From positions 4,459,268-4,506,911 of the forward strand of contig BFEA01000025.1 in NCBI GenBank assembly GCA_003427395.1: a DNA stretch of 47,644 bases, read 5' to 3'. Shown here in pieces: positions 1 to 11,041 of this stretch (positions are counted from its first letter, which is position 1; each line of letters opens with the position of its first letter). The notes beneath the pieces were generated by a model, which saw only the letters and a program-made list of their open reading frames with translations, was not told the origin of the DNA and did not search any database. Both the position numbers and the translations under genes were made by a program. Source of the DNA: Chara braunii. Its lineage: Eukaryota > Streptophyta > Charophyceae > Charales > Characeae.

Positions 1-393
1 GTAGGGTCTCCGCGTTCTTAATGGTGATGGCATTGAGGCCCCTATAGTCAATGCACATCCTCAGGGTACCTCCCTTCTTTGGGACAAATAAGACTGGCGC
101 ACCATAAGGGGAGGTACTAGCCCGAATCCATCCCTTTTCTGTGAGCTTCTTGAGCTGGCGGCGGAGCTCATCGCATGGACCACCTCCCTTTCTACCACGC
201 CTGTGGGCTCCTAAAAAAGGTCGGAATATCATGCGACGACTGATTCTATCTTTGGGGGTGTTTTAACAACCTCCCCTTTTTCAGAGACAAAGATTAGATA
301 CATGCCCTCCTCGCGATTCTGCTTGTAGTAGTTATAGAAAGAGGAAGCACACATGCAGCCGTAGTTCTCCACTAGATTGCTACCCTTACACTT
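1..393 (-). pseudogene. pol: Reverse transcriptase, N-terminal part, with PR-RT linker
   Basis: The minus strand encodes the start of a Ty3/gypsy RT: a [19 protein letters not shown] stretch followed by [11 protein letters not shown] and AITIKN, which covers the first conserved RT blocks upstream of the catalytic aspartates. The window edge cuts the protein there, so the YxDD motif is not visible. Between protease and RT (about 240-393) the linker reads as coding, with a YNYYKQN-like stretch, and a stop or shift lies near 225-235. In an active element this enzyme copies the element RNA into DNA in the cytoplasmic particle. The family call is firm; the gene is truncated and damaged. Confidence 0.88.
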
Positions 394-1029
394 CTACAGT
401 CCAACGGTCCTACCATTTGGCAGCTTGTGTATCAACACCTTCCTATCCCAATCAAACTGAGGTTGCACGACCTCGAGGTAGTACATGCCTAGTAGCATAT
501 CAAAGGGCAGTTCGTCACTGACGAGGAATGAGATTTTGTGTCTCACTTCCCCTCCTCCATAAGATAAGGAACAGACTAGTTCGTCACTGACGAGGAATGA
601 GATTTTGTGTCTCACTTCCCCTCCTCCATAAGATAAGGAACAGACTAAGTCCTTGATATAGTCCTTTAATACCATTTGGTGTTTGTTGGCTAGCGTAGAA
701 GGTCAAGTTCTGCTAAGCCGCTGCACTTGGTCCCCTAAGCGCAGTCTATCCACACAAGCACGACTGATGAAGTTTCGTGTAGGGCCTATGTCTGCGAAGG
801 CGCCAACTTTACGGCCACCTACATCAACCTCTACCATGAAATGTTCACCCTTTGGACCTCTACTGATCATTGCCCAAGAGTCTCTTGGGTCCTTCCCTGA
901 CCACTCAGTCTCTAACTCTTCTAGGGCCTCAGACACATCTCTCGAACAAAGCGTCGATGGGTCTGAATGTGTCTGCGGGGCGATACGTGGGTCACTAGCC
1001 TTTGCTAATGCCTGAAGTGGGGAAGGCAA
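394..1029 (-). pseudogene. Retropepsin-like aspartic protease (damaged)
   Basis: This is a single-domain retroviral-type protease that would cleave the Gag-Pol polyprotein. The active-site region (about residues 75-90) reads ADIGPTRNFIS where the family usually has D-S/T-G, so the aspartate is kept but the next residue is Ile. The C-terminal motif FDMLLGMYYL corresponds to the DMILGMDWL block. A TGA stop at 703-705 separates the halves, which are otherwise in one frame. Residues 10-55 of the downstream half contain a 23-residue segment repeated twice, from an exact 69-bp tandem duplication. The extra segment sits before the second conserved block and probably destroys the fold. Confidence 0.8.
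509..646. repeat. Exact 69-bp tandem duplication inside protease
   Basis: Positions 509-577 and 578-646 are identical, unit starting AGTTCGTCACTGACG. The length is a multiple of three, so the frame is kept and 23 residues are doubled. Perfect identity suggests a recent slippage event or an assembly error. Confidence 0.95.
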
Positions 1030-1058
1030 CGTTACGACTTCAGCATGAGTAAGAGCGG

Positions 1059-3038
1059 CTAAAACTCATACTGGCCCGAGGTGTTTCCCTGCGAAGTGCT
1101 CGCAGAAGCACAGCCAGGGTTCGATGATAGTCCCGCCACCGTTGGTGAGGCTACCCTTGTTAGGACTTTCTTGCCTCGGCACGTTCGGGATGTGTGGCCA
1201 TAGTTGCCACAGTTCATACACGTACCCCTAGCAACTCGGTTCCTCCATACCTCGTAATCTAAACAAAGTTTTACCCATGCGCGCGTACCTTGGTCGCCCT
1301 GACCTGTGGACCGTACTACCTTCTTTTTCCCGGTCCCCCTAGCCCTTTCTTTGATGGGTGCCACGACTCCCCCATCCGAAGTCTCACTGACCCCATCATG
1401 CTTTGTCTCATCCCCTAGATCTGGGAACTCGTTAATCTCCGTCGTTTGACCATCATGGTCAACGAATATTAACTGACCCTTCTTCTTCCAGTCCTGGGGG
1501 AGTCTTTTCTTCCTACCATCTCCCTGACTTTGATGCGCAGATCCCAACTTTGCCTTTATGTCTAAGGCTTTCTTGCTGAAAGAAGCGAAGTTGTGCTGTT
1601 CGACATAGGTCTCATCTACCAGCTTTGTCCTAACCTCTGAAGGCAGACATCTTAGGTAATCCATGAGGAGAACCTGCTGGTCATAGCGCACACCAGGTAC
1701 CACGAGCAGACGTTCTACGGTATCCGTGAGCTCTCGAACATTCTTGTACCTTCTGGTACAAAGATTGTTGATTGCGTCTGTGGCCTTTTGAGCTCCTTGA
1801 GGGTCATGCCACCTGTTGTACACGGACCGTACGAATTCTTCCAATGTCTGGGCCTGGGCCCAGGTATCGAAATTATGACCGTAACCCTGTTGCTGCACTA
1901 GGCCATTCAGCCAGCGGGCTGCTGACCCCTCTAGAAAGGAGGCAGCCCCTACAACTTCTTGCTCTGGCCTGGTAAGCTTGTGCCTCACATAGGTAGGCAC
2001 CGTCCTTACCCAGGTATCCAAGTCCTCATCCTTCTTCCTGTCGCCGGAGAAGGGTTTAGGACTCAGCAATAGTATTTTGGGCATCCACTGCACAGGCTGC
2101 ATTGGCCCAGGAGATTGCTGCAGTGGCAGCATAGCCGCCGAAACAGGTTGCTGCACACTAACCTGGGCCAAGCTTGACAGTGGGACTGTAGTAACCACTG
2201 TCGTGGATGGTACGGCAGAAGTTCTAAGAACCGGACCACTAACCATTGGTTGACTACTCGAAAGAGGAATGCCAAACATAGGAGAGAAGGATGGCCCTCC
2301 TGGCGACGACGTCCCTGAGGGGCCTGCACCCGAAGGGGGAGCTACAGCATACTGAGGCTGCCTCATCATAGGACGAGGAGCCTGCAGTGCAGCCAGAATC
2401 TGCTTCTGGCCTGCCACTAGTTCAGCCAGCACTTCCTGCTGGACAGCCTGCGCTTCAGCCACACAAAGAAGCGAGTTACGCAGCGCTCACATCGCAGGGT
2501 CAAATGTTGACTCGTCTAATGTTTTTAATCTGCCTAACTCCTGTCTCCTACTCCCTAGTCAGTTTTTTCTCAAAATAGCTCGCTCTCTCTTCACTGTTGC
2601 CTCTCTCAACTGCCGTTGCAACTCATCATGAAGTTCCTCTACCTGGAGGATCTCATAATCCTCTGGTGTGAGTGGCATCTGCTGGCTGACTTGTGAGCCA
2701 ACAGATTGACTAACGGAACTTTGAGAGATACCCTGACTAACACCTGACGAAGAGGCCTGGGACAAGGCCTGTGACATTGTAGAGGAGGTAGCCATCGCAA
2801 CCTCAACCTGAACTCTACTGTGCGCTAGTCTTGCTGCTGCAAGTGTCCGTTCAGCATTGGTTGCCGCTGTCCTAGCCCTCTCTAATATCGTCCTTTCCCT
2901 GGCTTCCCTTCGCAGCCGCCCTTCCTCTCCCTGGCCTAACTCCAAGAAGGTAATCGGTTGACTGAGTGCAGTTCTACGAGTCACTCTAAGATGTTCCACT
3001 ACTCGTTCTTCCTCCTCACTACCGCCTGCATCACTCAT
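1059..3038 (-). pseudogene. gag: Gag polyprotein with CCHC zinc knuckle
   Basis: The ATG at 3038 opens a frame of about 660 codons, interrupted by TGA at 2559-2561 and a second TGA about 23 codons later. The N-terminal 160 residues are acidic and then Arg/Ala/Ser/Gln-rich, with probable coiled coil. A Pro/Gln/Ser-rich linker follows, then a retrotransposon capsid-like region (GDRKKDEDLDTWV, EGSAARWL, LEEFV). Near the C-terminus CMNCGNYGHTSRTC fits C-x2-C-x4-H-x4-C, the nucleocapsid knuckle that binds element RNA. The protease is in another frame immediately downstream. Both interruptions are TGA, as expected from CpG decay of CGA codons. I regard it as a dead gag rather than one using stop-codon readthrough. 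Confidence 0.85.
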
Positions 3039-4286
3039 GAGCTATACTGTGTGTGATCTAAACTAGAGTCCACACTGAACCCTACCTCAGTCTGCCACAC
3101 AACCGGGTATGATTAAACACGTAATTCCGGTCAACCTGGAGAGAAGTAGTCAAGTAGTAACCAACAATCAATGTTAGATCCTACATGTAAGTTTAATTCT
3201 ATTTTTAGATTACTCTTGCACAGATTGCAATGAAGCAAGGAAAAGGACTAACCTATCTGCAGTTGTCTGTCAGTTGTTAACAAGTCCGTAACAACTAAAT
3301 AACCAAAAAAAAAAAAAAACTACCTGTTGAGATGCATGCTGGATGGCAGATTTGTCTAATTAGTGCCACCGCGAACAGTTACTGGAATCCCCCTTCTCCC
3401 TGTATCCTTCTTGAGTTGTCTCTCTGTGTCAACGTCCTGAGCATCTGGTTGAGCAGCGTGTCTGAAGGTGTGCAATCCGGCCCACCCCTGTGCCCCAAGT
3501 CAACATCGAACCTGCCAGCCCCTGCTCATTATTTATCCTCGCATGCAACGAGCCTTACACGCGGTTTGATCTGGCTGATCAGAAGGCATTTAAGGAGATC
3601 CCCCGTAACATTGCAGACAAGACGGTGATCTCAGCCAGAATCACCACCGAGTCCCTGCCAGAAAGATTTAGAGATGGTCTGGAAAGTGTTTGTTCAAAGG
3701 GCTGGCATGCCCTGCATGACCTCCATTGCGCAGCAGCAGAACCAAGGACTTGCGGCAAAGCATGCGTGTACTAGTCCCAGCGGATTGGCATGGTGACCGT
3801 GACCCGAGTGCTTCGTCCAGGGCCCTTCAGAGGCAACGCCCGTCTCCCACCAGCTTGCTGCCCAGGAAGAATGTCGATTCTCAAGGTTGAGCGCTCGCGA
3901 CACCTCACATTGAGAGGACTCTCAAGACAAAACTCACTTCCTCATGGTAAGAAGCAATGAAGAGGGTAAATAAGGAAGGAAGCAACGTACCTTATAATGG
4001 TGCCCCCAACCACAGATTTCTCACCGGCAACCTGATGTACATTTATGATAACCGGTCTTTGCCTCGGCACAACCAACAGCAGAATGCAGTTCCACCTCGG
4101 CTTAAATGCCACATCAGCGAGATCTCATCATCCAGTGTACATCCCTAGTGTCACCGCATAGCTTCCAGGCGTGCCCACATGACCTGGGCCGCCTTACGTC
4201 CAACGCCCAAGCGTTATCACTGCCCCACACCTCATGCGAAGCACCGAACAGCTATTGCGAAGAACCAATGAGCGCAGTTCGAACCA
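3039..4286 (-). other. Element 1 leader between primer site and gag
   Basis: About 1.25 kb lies between the presumed primer-binding site and the gag start. It holds only short ORFs without recognisable motifs and a 16-bp A-run near 3305-3320. This is long for a gypsy leader, so an older insertion may be hidden here. I see no gene. Confidence 0.5.
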
Positions 4287-4298
4287 GCTCCGATACCA
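4287..4298 (-). promoter_or_regulatory. Primer-binding site (initiator tRNA type)
   Basis: The minus strand reads TGGTATCGGAGC. The usual plant iMet primer site is TGGTATCAGAGC, so there is one difference. It lies 3 bp inside a CA-ended LTR edge, the standard position for priming minus-strand DNA synthesis. The same 12-mer occurs at 24918-24929 beside another LTR-like repeat, which supports the call. Confidence 0.75.
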
Positions 4299-4920
4299 AA
4301 TTGCAAGGAAAATGAGCAGTAGCGAGATGACAATATTCAGATTGCACAATCACATTGAAAGCCAGATCATATCACAGTGTTCAGAAAGTAGCATTGCACC
4401 AATATGACACCAATGGAGAATAGTAGCGCTGAAAGCCAATGTCAATGAGAGCTTGCTCTCGCCGCCACCAACATATGTATCCAGTCCCTATCTCCCTACT
4501 TGGCGCTCGGCGCCCAGCCTACTCCCTACACAGCTACTACTAGCGTACTAATTGACAATGCAACTGTTGACGTCAACAGCCTCCGAAGTACTTGTAGATG
4601 TCGCCCATGCAGAACCATTGCCAATACCAGGTATATGCTCTCACATCATCATCATCATCATCATCCTTCTCTCTCTCCCTTGACTCTCTCCCACATCTTC
4701 CCTTGTTGTACACCTGAAGACCACCCCTGTGCCTCACTGTACATCCAAGCCCAGCAGCTATGGAGGCTGGGCTATGGCGCTGCCCTCAGCAGCGCCCTCT
4801 TCCTTGCATGACCGCACATGCTTGCACCTCGCCTCTCGGCGCTAGCAGCAGCCCACGAGCTTCAGCTCTAGCAGCGTTGCCGCCAGCATGCGAGTGCCCA
4901 AATGCCTGGCCAGGCAGCGA

Positions 4921-4943
4921 GCTCTTTCCTATATGGAAAGAGC
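4921..4943. repeat. Perfect 9-bp stem hairpin around TATAT
   Basis: GCTCTTTCC and GGAAAGAGC flank TATAT. The centre could be a TATA element of the LTR promoter on either strand; that role is inferred. Confidence 0.8.
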
Positions 4944-5232
4944 CTACCTCATTCAGCAGCTTGGCTGGACTGGCCTGGGCCCAAAAGCTTCCGGTAGGCC
5001 CCAGGATGCTGCGCCTCTCTTGCAGCTACTGGGCCTCATTCGGTTGGGCTTCCCAACTGTCTGTGTATGAGGCTGCCATTCTCGTCCAGGGCCTGCATCA
5101 TTTCGGAAAGGCCTGGACGGCCATCGAAAGTCTCGCTGCACGGCCTGTGTTTTCCTCAACCAATTGGCGCAACGAAATTGTCGGGGCCCCAAATACGAAA
5201 TTGACAACCGAGGGTCTCTCGTAATTCGTTAG

Positions 5233-5255
5233 GCCCGCCTTCACTTAGGGCGGGC
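5233..5255. repeat. Perfect 7-bp GC-rich hairpin near LTR edge
   Basis: GCCCGCC and GGCGGGC flank a 9-nt loop. It lies about 10 bp from the presumed outer LTR end and would fold stably in RNA. Confidence 0.8.
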
Positions 5256-5397
5256 ACAGATGCAACAGGGGGTCCTTAGGCCTACCGAGGACCCAGATCC
5301 TCGCACTGCTCTCCAGTCCAGATGAATTGCCACTCCGGCTAGGAGTTCTAATTCTCTTCTGCTTGCTTTTACGTTGTTTCTTTTATTGGGTTGACAA

Positions 5398-7135
5398 ATG
5401 ACTATATCAACACGATCGCAGACGAAAGAGAGAGGAAGGAGAGAGAGAATAGCGAGTGTTTCTCTTGAGGGCATTAGACAAGGGAAGCTGAGTGTTCGTC
5501 CGGATAAAAAGGCGGAGAGTACTTACCTTGAGAGACTTGCCCAAACGTTTTCTGATTTGCGTGTTGAAAGGTCTGGCAGGACTAACATGGCGGCAACAGT
5601 GGTAAAGGCTTTGGTGCCTCTGAAGGCACAAATGATCCCGCGGACGACGAGGATAAGCCGCTCTTTAAGACCCTCTATGAGAGTGCACTGAAAAGGAGGT
5701 GAAGTTGGAGGAAGAGGCAGCAGAGGGGAGGAAGGCCACTATGCAGGGCCATGAGGATGTGTTCAAAATTGTTCCCTCCTTACTGGATGACCAAGTAGAA
5801 CCACACTTAGTTGACTACGTGCAAGGTCTGATTGATTGCCACATGATGAACCCTCTCCATGGCTTGGTGTTCCAATTGTTCTATCAGGTGAAAAGCCTGC
5901 AGGATACCATGGTTCAGATGGAGAAGAGGCACAAGCAGCAGGAAAATTTGAACCCCCCACTTCTTCCAAATGCACCGAGCTCTGCTGCCATGTCTACCAC
6001 CTATGCCCCTCTCTTTTCTTCTTCATCCTTGAGTTTGATGAGCACACCAGGACCTGCAACAGGTACACCTTCTGCTGCCGCTGCACAAGGTAGCAGCACA
6101 GGGAGCTCTACAACTGGTGCAGCCCCGATTTCAGTCCTGCGGATCCCGGTCCTAGTAATGGCTTTTCCTATGTGGATAAGAAGGCGGCCATGTTACCACT
6201 TAGGTACGATGGGAAGGACGATATCATGTCCTGGTTCGCTGCTATGCGAGCATACTTCGACATTTTGGGGACTCCCCCGGCTACTCAATCTGTTGTCGTG
6301 GGGACCAATGTCATGCCCAAAGTACGGAGTTGGGTTGAGCTTCAAGCCATACAGGCCGGGGATACCAGGTTGGACATGAACAAGTGGCTGAAGGCCACAA
6401 AATCACTGCACTCGAGGAACTCTTCATTAAGCGGTAGCAGGATCCACATGCTGTTGCATGCAGATGATACCGGCTTGATTACGTCAAACGCAGTAAGTGA
6501 ACCAAAAGTATGAAAGACTTGATGACACATCTAAGCAACCTTTTTGCCACACCTGGTTTGGAGATGACAACACAATGATGCCTAGATGTTGTCAAAGGCG
6601 TGGTTCCCTCGACCATTACGAATCGCCTTGGGCTAGGACTCGACGATTATACGGACTCGCTTTCCCTCATGAAGGATGTCGTCAAGCTAGAGGCACAAAA
6701 CCTCTTTCACACAGTAGGTAGTGTCAAAAAGACTTATGGCCGCATGCAGCACGGAGGTAACAACCATTTTGCGTCGCACGACCTGCTGGAGTCCGATGAT
6801 CAGGCTGGTGCAGATGGTTCTACTCTTGGTAACGATAAAGAGAAAGATGTTGACCTGGCATATTCTTTGGCTTACGAGTCTAAAACTACAGATGATGACG
6901 AATCACTGAATGCCTTTAAGAGCAAGGGACCTAGGAACTCGGTGAAGAACAATACTAACACCATTCCCCCCCACAAAGGAGCAAAGATTCCACCCAAGCC
7001 GGAGGATTCTGCCACAAAACCATGGGTAGACCTCCGAATTAGTGGAAGCGAGTGGAAGCATAGGGTGAAGAAAGGGGTTTGCCTGCATTATACCAAACCG
7101 GGGCATTCAATCCAGCAATGTTTTAGGTTGCAATA
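5398..7135 (+). pseudogene. gag: Gag of element 2 (frameshifted)
   Basis: An ATG at 5398 follows TTGACAA and starts a basic N-terminus (MTISTRSQTK). The reading passes through at least four frames (5398-5691, 5699-6150, 6172-6450, 6600-7135). A helical segment and a Ser/Thr/Ala-rich linker lead to a capsid-like part with LRYDGKDDIMSWF. The C-terminal knuckle reads CLHYTKPGHSIQQC: the second Cys of the CCHC motif is Tyr, a TGT-to-TAT type change, so zinc binding is lost. The conserved pattern W-K-x-R-V-x-x-G-x-C just before the knuckle supports gag identity. It is clearly non-functional. Confidence 0.8.
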
Positions 7136-7317
7136 GGGAAACCAGTAAAGGGGGTAGAGTTGTTGTCAGCACACTTTATTGCAGAGAGGCTGAACTGGTA
7201 AGTGCAGGTCCTTCTAAGGATTTTGATCCCACTCAACAATCCTCTTTTGAGTTCTCAATTGATGCTGATTCCAAGGCTGAGAAGCTGCATATCCTCTACA
7301 AGGAGCCTTGGGTAGAG

Positions 7318-7695
7318 TTGAAAGAGGTTGATTTTCATGCTCTCTTGCTGCGCTGGGCTCAGATGAAGCAAGATCGCACACAGGGAAAAATGAAGTTGAT
7401 CTTCTTCAAGCTCTGCATTAATGACCGATACATTCATGCGTTGGCTGATTGCGGCACAACCGCCAACTACTTCTCACCGCACGACATTCGTAAGGCATGC
7501 TTGGGAATGAAGCAAGTGGCTTTGCAAAACCCTTGTCAGACCCAAGTGGGCAACCAAGAGGTTGTCACATCTACGCATGCAGTCAAAGGTGTGCACACGA
7601 CCTTTGACGCAGACTGCACGACCACACATGAGTTGAACTTCTATGTCCTTGATAAGTGCCCCTTCAACATGGTTATTGGCTTAGGCTGGTTGTAG
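7318..7695 (+). pseudogene. Retropepsin-like protease of element 2
   Basis: The frame contains ALADCGTTANYFSP, the active-site block with D-C-G instead of D-S/T-G, and ends in FNMVIGLGWL, the C-terminal DMVIGMDWL block with Asp changed to Gly. Spacing between blocks matches single-domain retropepsins. A TAG follows at once, then about 190 bp of damaged coding sequence before RT. The catalytic Asp is present but its neighbour is Cys, so activity is doubtful. Confidence 0.8.
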
Positions 7696-7889
7696 GCCCA
7701 ATGTGAAAGAACCACGTGGAAAGATTTGTAGTTCATAGTCAAAGATGCCATGGGGAACAAGTGTCCAATCCACTTGGACGAAATGCGCAAGCCCTAAGTG
7801 ACTTTTCTAAACGCAATGAAATTTTGCAAAAAGTGGCGCAGGCAAGAAGATGATGATAAATTTATATAGCCTTTGTTAGGCTTGCGCAT

Positions 7890-9420
7890 GTGCCTTCTAT
7901 TTTTGTTGTACATAATCGTTCTACTTCGCATGCTTTTTCCGCTTCCAATGCAACTACTTCTACTTCTAATTCTACCTCTATTCAATCTACTTCCAGTCCA
8001 AAGGGTTATACTTCAAATCTTGTTGTCTTGGTTGCACCTATGCAGGCTGATATGCTTGCACTAGATTCTGATTCTCCACCTCCAGCAGTTCCATCCGAAA
8101 TCTGCAGTCTTCTCAACCGATTTCTTGAAGTTTTGGTCAAACCACGTGGAGCTCCCGTGCATTCGATTCAACACAAAATAGAGTTGATAGAAGGCAACAC
8201 TCCTCCAAAACGTTGTTTATCATATGGGCTCAAGCGAAGTGGAGGAGTTGTGGAGATAGATTGATGAGATGCTTGAGAAAGGTTGGATCAAACCCAGCGA
8301 ATCCGAATTTGGTGCGTCTGTTTTGTTTGTCCCAACAAAAGGAGGCAAACTGCGGATGTGTATTTGACTACCATGGACTAAATCAAATAACACGAAAAAA
8401 ACGCATATCCTTTGCCGCGCATTGATGATGTGCTTGATGTTCCAGGTGGGTGCAAGGTTTTTAGCAAGATCAACCTCAAGTCGGACTGCCACCAGATTGT
8501 AGTTGATTCTGCAGACCAACACAAAACTTCATTCAAGACTTGCGATGGTTTGTACGAATCTACCGCTATGCTTTTCGGTCTCACCCGCCACCTTTCAAAG
8601 TCTTGTGGACAAGGGGTTTCGTAATCAGATCAATTAATTTATTGTTGTTTATTTGGATGAATCATTATAATCTTCAACAAGTCGATGGAGGAGCACATGA
8701 GACACCTTGAGGAAGTGTTGCAGATTGGGCGCAACTCCATCTCAACTTAAAGAAATCTGAATTTGGGAGGGACAGTGTTATCTACCTTGGGCATCGGTCG
8801 TCTGCCACAGGCATAGATCTCGAGGCAACCAAAGTTGAGGCCATCTGCAAGTGGCCTCAAGGCCCTCAACTCTGCAAATGTCTGTGAATTGCGTTTTTTT
8901 CTTAGTCTCGCGTTATACTACCGCAAGTTTGTACCCATATTTTATAGTATCACCCGTCCACTGTCGACCACTTTCGAAACCTTGAAAGAGGCTTTGGTGA
9001 GTCATCCAGTGCTCTGCACTGCAGATCCCAAACTCACGTTCATAGTCACTACGGATGCGAGCCAATATGGGATTGGCGCAGTGCTGCACCAAGATGATGG
9101 TGATGGCTTGTATCCGCGTGAGTACTACAACAAACGCATGCCAGTCAAAAGGTAGCTACGTCCACCTACATGAGAGAGCTCTACGCCTTGAGAGAGGCAA
9201 TAGAACATTGGAAACACTACCTCTTGGGTCACCATTTCAAAGTGTTCTCGGACCATGAGACTTTGAAAAGGATCAAGACGCAGAATAATCCATCTACAAC
9301 ATTGACCCGCTAATTGCATGAGATTGATGTGTATGATTTTAAACTCAAGCATAAGAAAGGTTATTACAATTGCATTGCGGATGCCTTGTCTTGCCACCCT
9401 GAGCACATGACTTGCCTTGT
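7890..9420 (+). pseudogene. pol: Reverse transcriptase and RNase H of element 2
   Basis: The RT start (about 8090-8400) reads through two frames. The palm is in 8412-8624 (FSKINLKSDCHQI, FGLT), where the first catalytic Asp of the FSK-x-DL block is Asn. At 8649-8665 the YLDD box reads YLDE followed by a stop. RNase H starts about 8990 with VTTDASQYGIGAVL, keeps the Asp, then shifts frame near 9155. It continues with YMRELYALREAIEHW and FSDHETLK, and closes with the IADALS block near 9380. With both RT aspartates compromised and several frameshifts, the enzyme is dead. Order and motifs leave no doubt about the family. Confidence 0.88.
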
Positions 9421-9559
9421 GAGCTCCTACGACCTCCGAAAGAAACTGATGGAGGAACTAGTTGAGCAGACTGCGAAGAATCCGGACCTCAGTCCCATCC
9501 TTGAGCAGATCAAAGTTAACCCTAGTAGTCAGCCTGATTTCCACAAGTGTGAAGGTTTG

Positions 9560-10513
9560 TTGTTCCTGCGTTATGGGAAGAACAACCGTTTCTCCGGACT
9601 TCTTGGAATTGGCTCATGGTTGGAATGGACACTTCGGTTTTAAAAAGACATCCGGAAACCTATTGGAAAAGTTTGTGTGACCTGGATGAAAGGAATGACC
9701 TGAACGTGTGTGGCTGAGTGTCAAGTCTATCAACAAATCAAATCATCTCGGCAGAAGCCCTATAAGATGCTGCACCCTCTTCCTATCCCTGACTGTCCAA
9801 GTAAGTTTGTTTCTATTGACTTCACCGACATGGGGAAGAAGAGTAAGAACGGATATTCACGAGTGATGGTGATCGTTGACCGCTTCTTAAAATTTTTGAA
9901 TATTGCCATCTCACGCTCCAGCTGACCTTGTGATTGAGGAATTCAATAAGATATACATTACACTATGGGCCCGAAGACTCTTGTGAGTGATCGGGACACC
10001 AGGTTCATAAGTGCAGATTGGAGAGACTTCACCTCCCAGATCTACGACATCGAACTCAAGATGACATCTGGTCGACATCCCGAAGCCAATGGTTTGGATG
10101 AGGACATCAACAAGACTGCGATCCAACTTCTTCGAGCTTTAATAGTCCCCGATCAGAACTCTTGGGATGAGGAATTCCAGATTGTGCAGGGGTTGTACAA
10201 CAACTCCATACACTCCTCCACCGGAATGACGCCAAGCCGGTTGCATCCTGGGTGGAAGATTCACGATCCTCTATCCTACCTGTTTCCTAATGCATCGCCT
10301 GGCCTAACACCTGGCCAGCCTGGCTACGACGCTAAGCTCGATCACTTGCTCAAGGTTGCTATTGCAGCTATGGAGAATGGACACAGTACCATGATCAAAC
10401 ATGCCAACAAGAAGCCTCGGCCTGAATCTTTCACAGTGGGAAGCTATGCCCGGGTCAAAGTGTATGAGTTTTTTGAAGAAGAAGAAGGGGTGTTGTGGAA
10501 GCTTCTTCCTTAG
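9560..10513 (+). pseudogene. Integrase of element 2
   Basis: Remnants of the HHCC finger (HGWNGHFGFKKT, then C-x3-C in CVAECQ) lie at 9610-9730 across two frames. The DDE core follows: SIDFTDM with the first Asp (about 9820), LVSDRDTRF with the second (about 9985), and the Glu in the ANGLDEDINK block (about 10100). So all three acidic residues survive although the frame is broken near 9925-9965. The segment 9965-10513 is an uninterrupted 182 codons including NNSIHSSTGMTP, typical of the core's end. Integrase joins element cDNA to chromosomal DNA in the nucleus; this copy cannot be made whole. Confidence 0.88.
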
Positions 10514-10543
10514 TACTACTGTCCTTGGCAGGTGCTGAAATAG

Positions 10544-10996
10544 GTGGGGGATGATTCATTTGCCCCTTCCTATGTGATTGACGTGCCTCCTCATATGCGC
10601 ACACATCCAGTCTTTGACGCATCGAAAATGTTTTTGTATCCGTCTCCTGAAACTTTTCCTTATCGAGAACCGATGATCCTTCGGGCAATCAATGGCCGGC
10701 ACGAGATTGATATAATTGTTGAACACAATGGAAAGGGGAAGAACAGGCAATATAAGGTCCACTTTCTGTATCACCCGTCAGATGACTTTTACTGGATTTC
10801 TAAGAAGAATTTGTTGCAGAGTGCACAACAAGTTGTCAATGCCTATGAGCGACTAATTATCTTCGAGCGGCAACCACAGTGCTCCGATCAGAAACTGAAA
10901 CAGAAGCCAAAGTTTCCTGCTACTCTCACTCCCACTGAACACACCCGATCACTCTTTGCCATCTATGCCTACGGTGCATTGTGCAGGGACTCTTGA
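10544..10996 (+). pseudogene. Integrase C-terminal tail with chromodomain-like end
   Basis: After a TAG at 10511-10513 a 150-codon frame continues the integrase tail (HPVFDASKM, then YREPMILRAI). A chromodomain-like block follows, QYKVHFLYHPSDDFYWISKK, where chromodomains have YLVKWKGYP-x-x-x-x-TWE. Chromodomains steer some gypsy elements to marked chromatin; the aromatic cage here is only partly recognisable. The frame ends shortly before the polypurine tract. Confidence 0.7.
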
Positions 10997-11028
10997 GTGA
11001 GTTGCTCGCTCGAAGGGACCTCGCTCTT

Positions 11029-11037
11029 GAGGGGGGG
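11029..11037 (+). promoter_or_regulatory. Polypurine tract of element 2
   Basis: GAGGGGGGG directly after the last ORF and 4 bp before a TG-starting repeat is the expected primer for plus-strand DNA synthesis. Confidence 0.8.
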
Positions 11038-11041
11038 TAAC

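Larger units (their letters stand above)
1..5266 (-). mobile_element. Ty3/gypsy LTR retrotransposon 1, 5' part
   Basis: Reading leftward on the minus strand, the order is probable 5' LTR, primer-binding site, long leader, gag with a CCHC knuckle, retropepsin and the start of reverse transcriptase. The rest of pol and the 3' LTR lie beyond the left edge. Gag-PR-RT order and the RT N-terminal motif place it in Ty3/gypsy. Several in-frame stops make it non-autonomous. It lies head-to-head with the plus-strand gypsy element starting near 5398, whose 5' LTR is missing. Insertion of this element into that leader would explain the gap, but no target duplication can be tested because the other end is off the window. 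Confidence 0.85.
4302..5266 (-). repeat. Probable 5' LTR of gypsy element 1
   Basis: The inner edge is fixed by the primer site and by TGCA at 4302-4305. The outer edge is a guess, at a TGTTGCA (minus strand) near 5260-5266, giving a TG...CA repeat of about 965 bp. It contains a CAT trinucleotide run (about 4643-4664) and two perfect hairpins. The partner LTR is outside the window, so length and ends are unproven. Confidence 0.45.
5398..11041 (+). mobile_element. Ty3/gypsy LTR retrotransposon 2, internal region
   Basis: The plus strand reads gag, PR, RT, RNase H, IN and a chromodomain-like tail in the normal Ty3/gypsy (chromovirus-like) order, ending in a polypurine tract and a TG-starting 3' LTR. 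Every domain carries frameshifts, stops or lost catalytic residues, so it is an old fossil. No primer-binding site or 5' LTR is visible between 5266 and 5398; element 1 probably displaced that end. Confidence 0.9.

Noticed and set aside
2485-2561. Programmed TGA readthrough in gag
   Set aside because: Two TGAs plus a third in the protease and a frame change before PR look like decay. No pseudoknot or conserved context is visible.
4500-5224. Overlapping plus-strand ORFs of 103 and 154 codons in the presumed LTR
   Set aside because: No motif; they include the CAT repeat (His run) and the hairpin, and run antisense to the element.
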